Part shown: in pieces, positions 28,232-38,311 of the stretch
Numbering within the stretch: the stretch's first letter is position 1
How the letters are laid out: every line of letters begins with the position of its first letter
Origin: Paraburkholderia agricolaris
Lineage (GTDB): Bacteria; Pseudomonadota; Gammaproteobacteria; Burkholderiales; Burkholderiaceae
NCBI RefSeq assembly: GCF_009455635.1
Contig: NZ_QPER01000001.1
Location: 1,922,001-1,986,000, forward strand
Direction of reading: 5' to 3'
Length of the DNA stretch: 64,000 nt
Program-made: the position numbers and the translations under genes
The notes under the pieces: generated by a model
The model's database searches: none
What the model saw: the letters and a program-made list of their open reading frames with translations, nothing else
What the model was told of the DNA's origin: nothing

Positions 28232-28262
28232 GCTGCGTCCACTGCGGACGCAGCTTTTTTTG
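28232..28262 (+). terminator. Rho-independent terminator after the ABC importer
   Basis: GCTGCGTCC (28232-28240) pairs with GGACGCAGC (28246-28254), followed by seven T's. Confidence 0.9.
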
Positions 28263-28308
28263 CTTCGGATTATCTGTTGAGGGTCGTTTCAGACGCCCGG
28301 GCTAAGCG

Positions 28309-28515
28309 CTAGTCGATGCGCAGACCGACCTTGATAGTTACCTGCCAGTAGGCGACCTTGTCGTTTTCGATCTGGCCCCGGGTTTCCGTCACTTCGAACC
28401 AGTGCAGGTTGCGCAGCGTCTTCGACGCTTTTGCAATCGCGGTGCTGATTGCGTCGTCGATCGATTTGGTCGATGAGCCGGTCAGTTCGATTTGTTTGTA
28501 GACGTGATCTGACAT
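28309..28515 (-). CDS. Dodecin
   Basis: This 68-residue protein assembles into dodecameric flavin-binding shells that buffer FMN or riboflavin. The family pattern is clear: YKQIELTGSS, then IDDAISTAIAKASKTLRNL, the tryptophan in LHWFEVTETRG that stacks on flavin, and YWQVTIKVGLRID at the end. The ATG at 28515 has a strong AGGAGGAA upstream on the reverse strand. Confidence 0.93.
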   Translation of the reverse strand: MSDHVYKQIELTGSSTKSIDDAISTAIAKASKTLRNLHWFEVTETRGQIENDKVAYWQVTIKVGLRID

Positions 28516-28687
28516 GAACTTCCTCCTTTGATCTTCGTTGGTGTGAAAAAAAGTATAGGCAATGGATGACGGCCGGTGCCTTCGTATGGGCGAGTCATCC
28601 CGCACATCGCGTGCCAGATATGCCGCGGCGCGGTGAGGCCGTTATGATGTCCGCGCAACTTCATCTGAAATCTGACGAGGCTTGAAA

Positions 28688-29656
28688 GTGGAAATTGGTT
28701 TTTGCGGTCCCGGTCTGATGGGCGCGCCGATGATCCGGCATCTGCTGCGCGCGGGGCATACCGTGCATGTCTGGAATCGCACGCGGGCCAAGGCGGAAGC
28801 GTTATTGGCGGACGGCGCCAACGTGGTCGACACGCCGCGCGAACTGGCCTCGCGATGCGAGGTGGTGCTGCTGTGCGTTGCGGATGCGGCGGCGGTTGAG
28901 GAAACGGTATTCGGTGCAGAAGGGCTGCTGAGCGCGGATGCCGCGGCGCCGGCACGGGTGCGCTGGATCGTCGATCACTCGAGCATTCCACCGGCCGCGA
29001 CGAGGGCGTTCGCGCAGCGTGCGGCGACGGTTGCCGGCGTGACCGGGGCAGGTATGGCAGCGGCGGGCGCGGGCGGCGGCAAGGCTGGGCAAGCGCTCGA
29101 GAGTGGGCGCACGGCAAGCATCGGCTGGATCGACGCGCCTGTATCAGGCGGCGTCGCGGGCGCGACGGCAGGCACGCTGGCGATCATGGCGGGTGGCGCT
29201 GCAGCGGACGTCGAGGCGGTGACGCCACTGCTCGGCGCTTATTCGGCCCGCGTCACCCACATGGGCGACGTCGGGGCGGGGCAAACCACCAAGCTCTGCA
29301 ATCAGGCCATCGTCACCGCGACTGTTGCGGCGATTGCCGAGGCAGTGAGCCTTGCGCAGCGCAGCGGTATCGATGCCGCCAAACTCACGCAGGGCCTCGC
29401 CGGCGGCTGGGCCGATTCGGTGTTGCTGCAGATTTTCGTGCCGCGTATGACGCAAAGCGGCCTCGCGCCGATCGGCGCATTTCGCACGTTCCAGAAGGAC
29501 GTCGACACAGTTGCCGCGACTGCGTATGAAACCGGCACGCCGATGCCGGTTTCATCGACAGTCCAGCAACTGTTGCGGCTTGGCGCGGCGATGGGGCTTG
29601 CCGAGGCCGATCTGTCGGCCTTCATCGACGTTTTGCAGACGCCGCGTGGCGGCTAG
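28688..29656 (+). CDS. 3-hydroxyisobutyrate / tartronate-semialdehyde reductase-type dehydrogenase with an extra insert
   Basis: This is a beta-hydroxyacid dehydrogenase of about 322 residues. The Rossmann loop GFCGPGLMGAPM is at the N-terminus; the substrate motif DAPVSGGVAGA and the catalytic lysine region GQTTKLCNQ are present. Between the DHSSIPP strand and DAPVSGG there are about 30 extra Ala/Gly-rich residues (GAGMAAAGAGGGKAGQALES lies within), absent from usual family members. The GTG at 28688 is preferred over TTG at 28682 because GAGG at 28677-28680 is better spaced. A tartronate-semialdehyde role would link to glyoxylate from purines, but this is unproven. Confidence 0.82.
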   Translation: MEIGFCGPGLMGAPMIRHLLRAGHTVHVWNRTRAKAEALLADGANVVDTPRELASRCEVVLLCVADAAAVEETVFGAEGLLSADAAAPARVRWIVDHSSIPPAATRAFAQRAATVAGVTGAGMAAAGAGGGKAGQALESGRTASIGWIDAPVSGGVAGATAGTLAIMAGGAAADVEAVTPLLGAYSARVTHMGDVGAGQTTKLCNQAIVTATVAAIAEAVSLAQRSGIDAAKLTQGLAGGWADSVLLQIFVPRMTQSGLAPIGAFRTFQKDVDTVAATAYETGTPMPVSSTVQQLLRLGAAMGLAEADLSAFIDVLQTPRGG

Positions 29657-29801
29657 AAGGGCGGTGGGCCGTGTGAACGTGGCGTGAACGTAACGTGAAC
29701 ACGGCGTCAAAACACGCGAACGCGGTGCGCGTGTGGGTCGATTTCTCGATAACCTGCTAAAATATTGGGTTGTTCGCCGATATCACCTTTAAGGACGCGC
29801 C

Positions 29802-31394
29802 GTGCTGTCTACCGCCAATATCACCATGCAATTCGGGCCAAAGCCCCTCTTCGAGAACATCTCGGTCAAATTCGGGGAAGGGAACCGGTATGGCCTGATC
29901 GGTGCGAACGGCTGCGGAAAATCCACCTTCATGAAGATCCTGGGTAGCGATCTGGAACCGAGCTCCGGCAACGTGATGCTCGAACCGAACGTCCGCCTCG
30001 GCAAGCTGCGTCAGGATCAGTTCGCGTACGAAGACGTGCGCGTGCTCGACGTCGTGATGATGGGCCACACGGAAATGTGGGCCGCCATGACCGAGCGCGA
30101 CGCGATCTACGCAAACCCGGACGCGACTGACGACGACTACATGCACGCCGCCGAACTCGAGGCGAAGTTCGCCGAGTACGACGGTTACACCGCCGAAGCG
30201 CGCGCGGGCGAGCTGCTGCTCGGCATCGGCATCGCGATCGAAGATCACAACGGCCCGATGAGCAATGTCGCGCCGGGCTGGAAACTGCGCGTTCTGCTCG
30301 CACAGGCGCTGTTCTCGAAGCCGGACGTGCTGCTGCTGGACGAACCGACCAATAACCTGGATATCAACTCGATCCGTTGGCTGGAAGACGTGCTCAACCA
30401 GTACAACTCGACGATGATCATCATCTCGCACGATCGTCACTTTTTGAACCAGGTCTGCACGCACATGGCCGACATGGACTTCGGCACGCTGAAGGTCTAT
30501 CCGGGCAATTACGACGACTACATGCTGGCCAGCACGCAGGCGCGCGAGCGTCAGCAGAACGCCAACGCCAAGGCGAAGGAGCGTGTTGCCGACCTGCAGG
30601 ACTTCGTGCGCCGCTTCTCGGCCAACAAGTCGAAGGCGCGTCAGGCTACCAGCCGTCTGAAGATGATCGACAAGATCAAGATCGAGGAATTCAAGCCGTC
30701 GTCGCGGCAGAACCCGTTCATCCGCTTCGAGTACGAGAAGAAGCTGCACAACATCGCGGTGGTGGCGGACAAGATCTCGAAGAAGTACGAGCGCACGATC
30801 TTCAACGATTTCAGCATTAGCGTGCAGCCGGGCGAGCGTATCGCGATCATCGGCGAGAACGGCGCGGGTAAGACCACGCTGCTGCGCTCGCTGCTCGGCA
30901 GGCTCACGCTGGATCACGGCACGGTGAAGTGGGCTGAAAACGCGAACGTCGGTTACATGCCGCAGGATACGTACGAAGAATTCCCGGACGACGTCACGCT
31001 GATGGAGTGGATCGACGGTTATCGCCAGGAAGGCGACGACGAGCAGATGGTGCGTGGCACGCTTGGCCGTCTGCTGTTCAATGCCGACGACATCCGCAAG
31101 TCGGTCAAGGTGCTCTCCGGTGGTGAGAAGGGCCGCATGATCTGGGGCAAGCTGATGCTGGGCCGCCACAATGTGATGCTGATGGACGAGCCGACCAACC
31201 ACATGGACATGGAGTCGATCGAATCGCTGCAGATCGCGTTGGACAAGTACGAAGGCACGTTGATTTTCGTGTCGCACGACCGTGAGTTCGTTAGCGGTCT
31301 GGCGAACCGGATCATCGAAGTGCGCACCGACGGCACGCTGAACGACTTCGGCGGCAACTATGAGGACTTCCTGCTGAGCCAGGGCGTGCAGTAA
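29802..31394 (+). CDS. ybiT: ABC-F family ATPase YbiT
   Basis: This is a 530-residue soluble tandem ATPase of the ABC-F class, which acts on ribosomes rather than in membranes. Domain 1 has GANGCGKST and DEPTNNLD; domain 2 has GENGAGKTT, the signature LSGGEKGRM and DEPTNHMD. The linker (residues about 240-310), rich in Arg/Lys and containing [14 protein letters not shown], is the P-site tRNA interaction motif. The domain-1 signature is divergent (NVAPGWKLR), as in YbiT. The start is GTG at 29802 with AAGGA upstream. Confidence 0.93.
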   Translation: MLSTANITMQFGPKPLFENISVKFGEGNRYGLIGANGCGKSTFMKILGSDLEPSSGNVMLEPNVRLGKLRQDQFAYEDVRVLDVVMMGHTEMWAAMTERDAIYANPDATDDDYMHAAELEAKFAEYDGYTAEARAGELLLGIGIAIEDHNGPMSNVAPGWKLRVLLAQALFSKPDVLLLDEPTNNLDINSIRWLEDVLNQYNSTMIIISHDRHFLNQVCTHMADMDFGTLKVYPGNYDDYMLASTQARERQQNANAKAKERVADLQDFVRRFSANKSKARQATSRLKMIDKIKIEEFKPSSRQNPFIRFEYEKKLHNIAVVADKISKKYERTIFNDFSISVQPGERIAIIGENGAGKTTLLRSLLGRLTLDHGTVKWAENANVGYMPQDTYEEFPDDVTLMEWIDGYRQEGDDEQMVRGTLGRLLFNADDIRKSVKVLSGGEKGRMIWGKLMLGRHNVMLMDEPTNHMDMESIESLQIALDKYEGTLIFVSHDREFVSGLANRIIEVRTDGTLNDFGGNYEDFLLSQGVQ

Positions 31395-32149
31395 CTGTCC
31401 TGAAACACTCTTTCGTGTGACGCCATTGTCCCATTGGGACAATGGTGGCATGGCAGGCCGCGCTGGGCGCGGCATGTCGACTATCGGTCAACCGCTCATT
31501 GCGGAATATCGAAGCCTGTTTTGCGCACATCACGGATAACAAGATCGCGCATCCATTCCGAAGTCGTCGTGCATCCCTGCCATGTGATGCATCTCCGAAT
31601 CCACATCGAAATTCACCCGTTTTAATTCCTTGCCGGCACCGCTAGCCAGTGTGCGTTTCTCTGTCGGCGTGGATTTTCCTGTCGTCATTCCCCCTGCTTC
31701 GGTGCGGCCATCTACTCAGACGAGCATTTGAGTAAGTCACATCTGAATCGATGAGTATCTGAGCAAATCCAACAGAGCTTATTCAGATTATTACTTCGCG
31801 GCGGCCGATTTTTTCAGTTCGAATGCAATGAGGTTATTGATTGCTGCGCCTGAGGGATCGTCGATCCATCGGACATATTCGCAATCCAGGGGATTTGTGT
31901 CTGCTGCAGAAACCTCGGTCTGTCATCTCTATTCCAGCATCGGTTCATTCTGACGGTAACGTTTGGGGAACGTTCGCGGTTTATGGTGGGGCCGCAATAC
32001 AGTCGTCCAGGTACCCAAGATGTCAAAGGTTGTCGTCGACGCCTACCCACTTCCGTCGGGACGAAAGACGTCATGAACTGACTGCCTCGGCTGACCAATG
32101 GTGCTCGGACATTCTTCAATTGTTGTATTGAATACCGGGTGGTTCAAAT
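31395..32149. other. Low-GC non-coding stretch opening the accessory island
   Basis: These 755 bases hold no convincing gene. By eye the composition is lower in GC than the neighbourhood, especially 31720-31810, and short open frames lack coherent protein character. A short palindrome, GTCCCATTGGGAC (31428-31440), is present. This marks the edge of the accessory island. Confidence 0.5.
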
Positions 32150-32665
32150 ATGGCTGCTGTTCCTGCTGTCCAGCGATTGCCAACCCTGCAACGTGCGCGA
32201 ACTCTTGAGATTTACAAGCTTGTTAGCGATTGGTCGGGTAATAGCGGGGAGATTCTGTATGTTGCCCATGCGATTACGGTAAACGGCGCATTCTGTCTTG
32301 GCGACCCTCCTGAGCAAGACACAAGGAAGGGCGCGAAATTTCATCCAGACCAACGGTATTGGGACAAGAAGGTGCAGGCAAGAATCGACGCGGCGGGAGG
32401 TGTGCGCGCAATCGTTCGCATTGAGATCGATTGCACGCTGATGCCATGTGCTGGCCTCGGTGGCTGTTTCTGGACGGTTCCATCTCTTGTGCAAAAGACG
32501 ACGGGTCTAAGTGTCGATCTCCGCATCTTCTCGCATCGTGACGAAAGCATGGGGAAGAATGACAATATGCCCAAGCGGTACTTTGAATGCCGGTCTAGCG
32601 ACACACATGTCGATCTTGAGCCGAAATACGACAGGAACGGTGGCTGGGATTGGGCGGCGCTGTGA
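32150..32665 (+). CDS. Hypothetical protein, possible orphan effector-like domain
   Basis: This 171-residue protein has no signal peptide or membrane segment. I do not recognise the family. Its most structured part is a strand IVRIEID followed by CTLMPCAGLGGC, which loosely recalls the zinc-binding PCxxC loop of secreted deaminase toxins; no clear HAE/CAE partner is visible, so this is weak. It lies upstream of two lipoprotein genes. A toxin with downstream protective proteins is one reading; an unrelated accessory gene is equally possible. Confidence 0.5.
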   Translation: MAAVPAVQRLPTLQRARTLEIYKLVSDWSGNSGEILYVAHAITVNGAFCLGDPPEQDTRKGAKFHPDQRYWDKKVQARIDAAGGVRAIVRIEIDCTLMPCAGLGGCFWTVPSLVQKTTGLSVDLRIFSHRDESMGKNDNMPKRYFECRSSDTHVDLEPKYDRNGGWDWAAL

Positions 32666-33120
32666 TTACGCTGATTGATTGCTTGGGCTCGCGTATATCG
32701 GAGCAGATTGTGAAAACTCTCTTGCTCTATTGTTTCTCGCCACTTCCGCACGCGGTGGCCAGGCGGATGGGCCTGCTTGAAACTATCCGTATTAGGGGAG
32801 GCGACGAATAACTTGTGGTGCGGCACATTGAAAGCTCCATGAAATAAGTATTTTCGGATCGCTATTTATCGAATTCATTCTGCATAAGTTTTTCATCTAT
32901 TTTGCAACTTCTAATACCCGCCCGATTGCCTTCATACTATCGTCATACGTAAAATCGCGCGAACCGGCGGGGACGATGAAAGGCGGGATGTTTCACGCGT
33001 AGCCGACGACGCTGTCATTGAGTGCTCAGCATGTCGCACACGAAGGCGACGACGTAGCGTGTCCGGTCTGCAATTCGACAGGCAAGATTGATTAATCCGG
33101 ACAAAGGTAGGAGCTGAATT
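32666..33120. other. Non-coding gap in the accessory island
   Basis: No gene is supported in these 455 bases. A 33-codon open stretch at 32710-32811 has no recognisable features. AGGAG at 33109-33113 is the ribosome binding site of the next gene. Confidence 0.4.
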
Positions 33121-34137
33121 TTGCGAACTTTAATGTCGCTGCTGCTTGTGGTTGTTGCATTCACAGGTTGTACTGATCGAAGCGGTACGTCATCGCAGCA
33201 AGGCAATACGAATACATCATCGCAGGAACTGGCCCGCTTCAACCAGTCGGCGCCGTGGGATGACGTAAGCGCTGAGGAAAGGGATGAGACGCTCATCGCG
33301 CAGTTCAAGGGCAGGTCGTTCGTATGCCGTCAGGCAAAAGACCACACGCCGGAAGATACGGGCAACGCAGCGCGGGCTTTCGGCGAATTTGTCCAGTACA
33401 CCACACACGGCGACCACATTCCTGATTTCTGGAGCAGCGAGGCCACACGCAAGAAACGTCTTGACCTGATACGCGCCGCGATCAAGGCGGGGAGCTGGAA
33501 GGCCGAATATGTCGACAGCATTTGGGCTTTCAGGGAAGGAGGCGACGCTGCGACACATCAGGATGCGGTGCGACGGCTTGAGAAGTTGGTGTCTCAAGGT
33601 ATTCCGCTTGCGGCATACACCTACGCGACCTATCTCGAGGATGCACCGGGGGAGCAGGAACGGATGATGTCTGAAGCAATCGACCGCGGAAGCCCCGACG
33701 CAATGGCATGGGTGGGAGGCAATATTGTCGTTCGATCAAAACAGTTACGACAGACCGGCAAGGCGATGCTGGACTGCGCCGCGGCGCAGGGAAATGGAGA
33801 CGCTTACGAGAGCCTTGGTTTGCTCGCAGACATGGAAGGACGAGAGGTGGATGCCTATCGCATTTGGGAAAAGGGCGTAAACCATGGATGCCAGGCGTGC
33901 ATCCGGCGCATGGAGCAATTCGTGAAAATACGCGCCGATTACGATCCGTCCATGGGGACTACCGATGCGACGCCTGCATTGAAACAGATCGGATACTTTT
34001 ATTCGGATAATTTTCTGTTCGAATGGACCCAACTGCCGGATTTTTATGAACCGCTCCCTGCCAACCTGGCGTTCCACGTCAGCGATGGCGATATCCTGAA
34101 GCTGCTGAAATTGCAGGCATCCGCGCGCGAATCCTGA
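33121..34137 (+). CDS. Sel1-like repeat lipoprotein (DUF6396-like)
   Basis: The 338-residue protein begins with a lipoprotein signal (MSLLLVVVAFTG-C; lipidated cysteine about residue 17). The body is helical with Sel1/TPR-like units, for instance GIPLAAYTYATYLE, GSPDAMAWVGG and GNGDAYESLGLLADMEGR. The segment FWSSEATRKKRLDLIRAAIK resembles DUF6396 proteins that often lie near type VI secretion cargo genes; this is from memory. TTG at 33121 is the likely start, as AGGAG lies seven bases upstream; ATG at 33133 is the alternative. A protective periplasmic role is possible. Confidence 0.7.
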   Translation: MRTLMSLLLVVVAFTGCTDRSGTSSQQGNTNTSSQELARFNQSAPWDDVSAEERDETLIAQFKGRSFVCRQAKDHTPEDTGNAARAFGEFVQYTTHGDHIPDFWSSEATRKKRLDLIRAAIKAGSWKAEYVDSIWAFREGGDAATHQDAVRRLEKLVSQGIPLAAYTYATYLEDAPGEQERMMSEAIDRGSPDAMAWVGGNIVVRSKQLRQTGKAMLDCAAAQGNGDAYESLGLLADMEGREVDAYRIWEKGVNHGCQACIRRMEQFVKIRADYDPSMGTTDATPALKQIGYFYSDNFLFEWTQLPDFYEPLPANLAFHVSDGDILKLLKLQASARES

Positions 34138-34234
34138 TCTGCATGCAAGGGCTCTGATGACGCGATTCGTCCGGCGTTTTCATGAGGAAATGCGTATGCA
34201 ACTGTGCGTGAACGAACAACAAATGTGACCGGCA

Positions 34235-34855
34235 ATGAACCGACGACTATTCTTGATTTCTGGCATCGCTGCCGCGTGTGTCACGCTGAGCGCGTGCGTA
34301 ACGCCCAAACTTTTCAATGACAAGGAATACACCGAAAAAATAATGAGCTTCATGATTACAGCGGATGGCAAAAAACTGGTTGTGATCGGGGAGCGCTACC
34401 ACTACATCTTCGACATGCCCGACGGATTGCTACCTGTACTCAAAGCGGACTATCGAAAAATCCTGAATTCGTCGTTCTACAACTTCCATGTGCACGATTC
34501 CGCAGTAGATGGACGCTACGACCTCACTCTGCCGCAAAGCGCATCAGCTGAGGACAAGCAACAGGCGATTGCTGACGGCTTCAAGGTCGATCCGTTTGGC
34601 AATATCAGGTTCGAAGGGGAGATCCAGGGAACGCGTTACAGTGCAGCCGATTTTGAACAGAAACTGACGGCTCAACCGTTTAATCAAAACTATACGGTTG
34701 GGGTGACCGAGACGTTATCCACGATTGACAAAGGTGTACGGATGCTTGCTACGCCGGTTACCGTAGCCGCTGACGGCGTGTTGATGCTCGGCGGCGTGCT
34801 CCTGATCCCGGTTGTGTTGGTATCTCTACATCGTCACGGGTTGCCTCTGTTCTAG
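34235..34855 (+). CDS. Hypothetical lipoprotein with C-terminal hydrophobic segment
   Basis: The 206-residue protein has a twin-arginine-like but lipoprotein-type leader, MNRRLFLISGIAAACVTLSAC, with the lipobox LSAC (C21 lipidated). The mature part includes TADGKKLVVIGERYHYIFD, a pattern found in small lipoproteins of accessory gene clusters. The last ~45 residues are hydrophobic (GVLMLGGVLLIPVVLVSL), probably a membrane anchor. It follows the Sel1-like lipoprotein by 97 bp. Function unknown. Confidence 0.7.
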   Translation: MNRRLFLISGIAAACVTLSACVTPKLFNDKEYTEKIMSFMITADGKKLVVIGERYHYIFDMPDGLLPVLKADYRKILNSSFYNFHVHDSAVDGRYDLTLPQSASAEDKQQAIADGFKVDPFGNIRFEGEIQGTRYSAADFEQKLTAQPFNQNYTVGVTETLSTIDKGVRMLATPVTVAADGVLMLGGVLLIPVVLVSLHRHGLPLF

Positions 34856-35144
34856 GTTGATCGGATCGCTAGCGTCCTGCGGATTTCCCGCGGCGACTGG
34901 CCCGGGCAAAGACGGAAGGAAAAATCGCCGGTATATTTAGTATGCTGCGCTGCCAGGATCTTCGACGTTCATAGCCTGTAGCCGTAATATCCGCAAAAGT
35001 TCGGGCGGCACTTAAGGCACGTGGCAGCAATGCAGTCGGCAAGGACAGCTCGGCCTTGAAGGCAACGTGGTGGGAACCTCGGGCAGAGGAGTTCCACATA
35101 ACATGACCGGTGATTCACGGGGTCGGTTTTCGGAATCTGGAAGC

Positions 35145-36338
35145 ATGTCGTTCGCACTTAACGCTACGCAGATTGTCCAGTTGGTCGTTCCCGGCGTTGC
35201 CGTTGTTTTCGCGTTCAGTTTTCTGTGCGTCTGGATTTATGAAAGACAACGTTTTTTTCTTATTGCACTTTCGGCTTCGTTTCTGGCCTTCGCTTCAGGT
35301 TCAGCGTCACAGATTCTCCATCTGCCAGACGCATGGAGACCAAATGCACTCATCTCAGCGACTTTCTATGCCGCCAGCATCCTGTTGATGAGCGAGGGCG
35401 TTTTGCGCCGCCGGGGAAAGCCTTTTCATTGGTCAACAGGTGCGTTTATCTTCACCGCAGTTATTGTTGGTATCTATTATTTTTCCTACGTCGCACCGGA
35501 TTTACTGGCTCGCATCTATGTCCTGAATTACTGCTTCGGCGCTGTGCTGGTGGCGACGGCGTTGCAGAGTCGCTCGAAAGTTCGTACCCGCCTGGATGAT
35601 CGGGCATTGTTCTGGATGCTGCTCGCGTTTGGTGTCAGCTTTTTCGTCCGGACAGCACTAACGACCGGTAAGTCGCTTCCCCATGTCACCGCACAGTTTG
35701 CGCAAACCGCCTTTTGGCTTGCGTTGCAGTTATCGCTCGCGCTACTTGGGGCAGTTCTCGCGCTGCTGCTGCTGACGACAGCGATAGTAGATCTGATAGA
35801 ACGCATCATTGAGGAACGTGATCGGGACTTTCTTACACAGGCGTTAAACCGGCGCGCATTCGAACGGCGCGGTGCCCGCTTTGTGGGTGACCTGAAGCGT
35901 CATCCTGTGACAATGGTCGCGTACGATCTGGACCACTTCAAATCCATCAACGATAGCTTTGGACATGCCGCAGGTGATACGGTTTTGCGCGCATTTTGCC
36001 AGATTGTGGTCACGACAATTCGCGCAAACGACATCGTCGCTCGTATTGGCGGCGAGGAATTTGTGATCCTGCTAGGCAACACAGGTCTGAGCGATGCGCA
36101 TGTGATTGCTGAGCGCATTCGTCTTGCTCTGACGAACGTGCGGTTCGAGAAAATCGCTGAGTCCCTGCACGTTACGGTTAGCGCCGGAGTAGTGCAGTTT
36201 CAGGAGGGTGAATCACTTCCGGTCATGCTGGCTCGCGCGGACCGCCTTCTCTATGCAGCCAAGCGCTCCGGCCGAAATTGCACAGTTAGTGAGCGTCTAG
36301 CCGAAGAGATTGACGCTCCCGAGGACCGCATCGCGTGA
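35145..36338 (+). CDS. Membrane-bound diguanylate cyclase (GGDEF domain)
   Basis: This is a 397-residue protein. Residues 1 to about 225 hold six to seven hydrophobic segments, forming a membrane sensor. The GGDEF domain follows (DFLTQALNRRAFE onward) with the active-site motif GGEEF at residues 302-306. The inhibitory I-site RxxD (RAND) lies exactly five residues before it. It should therefore be an active, product-inhibited c-di-GMP synthase. The ATG at 35145 starts just before the first membrane segment; the open frame from 35067 adds a non-hydrophobic tail. Confidence 0.9.
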   Translation: MSFALNATQIVQLVVPGVAVVFAFSFLCVWIYERQRFFLIALSASFLAFASGSASQILHLPDAWRPNALISATFYAASILLMSEGVLRRRGKPFHWSTGAFIFTAVIVGIYYFSYVAPDLLARIYVLNYCFGAVLVATALQSRSKVRTRLDDRALFWMLLAFGVSFFVRTALTTGKSLPHVTAQFAQTAFWLALQLSLALLGAVLALLLLTTAIVDLIERIIEERDRDFLTQALNRRAFERRGARFVGDLKRHPVTMVAYDLDHFKSINDSFGHAAGDTVLRAFCQIVVTTIRANDIVARIGGEEFVILLGNTGLSDAHVIAERIRLALTNVRFEKIAESLHVTVSAGVVQFQEGESLPVMLARADRLLYAAKRSGRNCTVSERLAEEIDAPEDRIA

Positions 36339-37050
36339 CAGTTTTCGGTGGCTGTGTGCGTGGAAGCCGTGACGTTGAGAAAGGCTGACCATGGAAGTTG
36401 CCGTCCGTTGAGAGTGGGGCGAGGCTGTGCCTGTGCTGAAGCCGCATCAACGGCCAGGCTACCCTCGGCAGCAACGGTAACCGATAGTCCATCGGCTGCC
36501 GAAAGGCCGGCCTGCATGTCCAAAATGCACCGCTCTACTTCCCGCCGGACACGCTCCACGCCCTGTACGGCGCAGCAGATGCTGACAATCAAGCCGGCGG
36601 CGACTGGGGCGCAAAATTCCCGTCCAACGGACGCCTGTGGTCCGCGCGTTCACGACTGCTCCAATCCGTTTCCGACGGAGCACCACAACTGAGTGTGGAG
36701 AGCCACACGATCAGCCTGATAAGACTTCTGATAAAAGAGCAAGGTCAGCGTTCCATAGCGAACTTCGCGGTGTTCCGGTTGGCATTGAACGCGCGGGACA
36801 AGCAATTGACGACGATCCTGCGATTTGGCAGACGGCGGAAGTTGCGTCCAGTTAGTGACCAACGGTGCTTCCCAACACCGCTGTTGCAGGCGTTGCAACG
36901 GAAGATCCATAGACCTCACCGTGAAGTGACCAACATCAACTAATCGGACGTAAAACCAGACAGCTAACCAGGTTCATTGATCCAGCGCAACGCACGCCGC
37001 GCCCGACGACCGATTATCAGCGTTTCGATAGTTCATCCATCGGGTCGTCA
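36339..37050. other. Gene-debris region
   Basis: No intact gene is seen in 712 bases. One frame between about 36520 and 36690 reads with protein-like character (PLYFPPDTLHALYGAADADN, then FPSNGRLWSARSRLLQ) without a start codon or a long open frame, which suggests a decayed gene. I could not name the family. Confidence 0.35.
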
Positions 37051-38241
37051 ATGCTTACCTCTCACTCGTTCCCCCCGCTTGTTATCCGCGGCCGCTCGCT
37101 GCTTCCGATCGTACAAGGCGGCATGGGCGTCGGCATCTCGGCTCACCGTCTGGCAGGCAGCGTCGCCCGTGAGGGCGCACTCGGTACCATCGCAAGCATC
37201 GACCTGCGCCATCACCATCCCGACCTGGTCGAACTTTGCCGGCAGTCGCCTGATCGGGCCACGCTCGAACAGGCAAACCTCACCGCGCTGGCTCGTGAAA
37301 TCCACGCCGCCAAAGCGCTCGCCGAAGGTCGCGGCATGGTTGCCGTCAATGTGATGAAGGCAGTCAATGCGCAAGCAGACTATGTGCGCGTCGCCTGCGA
37401 GAACGGCGCTGACGCGATCGTCATGGGCGCGGGCCTGCCGCTCGACTTGCCGGACATGACCCAGGCCCACGATATCGCACTGATCCCGATTCTGTCTGAT
37501 AGCCGCGGCGTCGCGCTGGTGCTGAAGAAGTGGATGAAAAAAGGCCGTTTGCCCGACGCCGTCGTGATCGAACATCCGGCCCACGCGGGTGGTCATCTCG
37601 GTGTGGCCAATCTCGCCGATCTGCAAGACCCGCGCTTCGACTTCCTGCGTGTGCTCGAGGAACTCGAGACGGTGTTCACTTCGCTCGGCCTGAGTCGGCA
37701 GGACGTGCCTTTGATCGTCGCGGGTGGCATCAATAGTCACGAAGCCGTGCGCGAGCTACTGAGCGCCGGCGCCAGCGGCGTGCAGCTCGGCACGCCATTC
37801 GCCGTGACCGAGGAAGGCGACGCGCATCCGAACTTCAAGCGCGTGCTGGCCGAAGCAACACCGGACGACATTGTCGAATTTGTCAGTGTGACGGGGTTGC
37901 CCGCGCGCGCCGTGAAAACGCCGTGGCTGATGCGCTATCTGCGCCACGAAACAAAAATTCGCGACAAGCTCGGTGCGCTCAAACACGTTTGTCCAACCGC
38001 GCTTGAATGCCTAAGCGTCTGTGGCTGGCGTGACGGTGTCGAGAAGTTCGGCCACTTCTGCATCGACACGCGGCTCGCTGCGGCATTGCGCGGCGACGTG
38101 GCCAACGGTCTGTTCTTTCGCGGCCGCGAAGCCTTGCCGTTCGGCACGGCCATTCGCAGCGTCCACGACCTGATCGAACTGCTGCTGACCGGTGCGACGC
38201 GACCCGCTGTCGCAGGGCGATGGGCGTTTTCGCTGGGTTGA
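37051..38241 (+). CDS. Nitronate monooxygenase-family flavoprotein
   Basis: This is a 396-residue TIM-barrel flavoprotein of the NMO / 2-nitropropane dioxygenase family. Key segments are PIVQGGMGVGIS at the N-terminus, the EHPAHAGGHLG FMN/active-site loop with the conserved histidine near residue 180, and IVAGGINS and VQLGTPFAVTEE as phosphate-binding turns. The C-terminal ~80 residues contain several cysteines (HVCPTALECLSVC), a feature of the longer class of these enzymes. It could be a nitronate detoxifier or an enoyl-reductase-like enzyme; the substrate is not evident. Confidence 0.85.
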   Translation: MLTSHSFPPLVIRGRSLLPIVQGGMGVGISAHRLAGSVAREGALGTIASIDLRHHHPDLVELCRQSPDRATLEQANLTALAREIHAAKALAEGRGMVAVNVMKAVNAQADYVRVACENGADAIVMGAGLPLDLPDMTQAHDIALIPILSDSRGVALVLKKWMKKGRLPDAVVIEHPAHAGGHLGVANLADLQDPRFDFLRVLEELETVFTSLGLSRQDVPLIVAGGINSHEAVRELLSAGASGVQLGTPFAVTEEGDAHPNFKRVLAEATPDDIVEFVSVTGLPARAVKTPWLMRYLRHETKIRDKLGALKHVCPTALECLSVCGWRDGVEKFGHFCIDTRLAAALRGDVANGLFFRGREALPFGTAIRSVHDLIELLLTGATRPAVAGRWAFSLG

Positions 38242-38311
38242 TGCGGGTCAACGCGAAGCCTGGCGGGACCTTCGACAATCCCCGCACGCACACAAACACT
38301 CGGGGAAGCAC

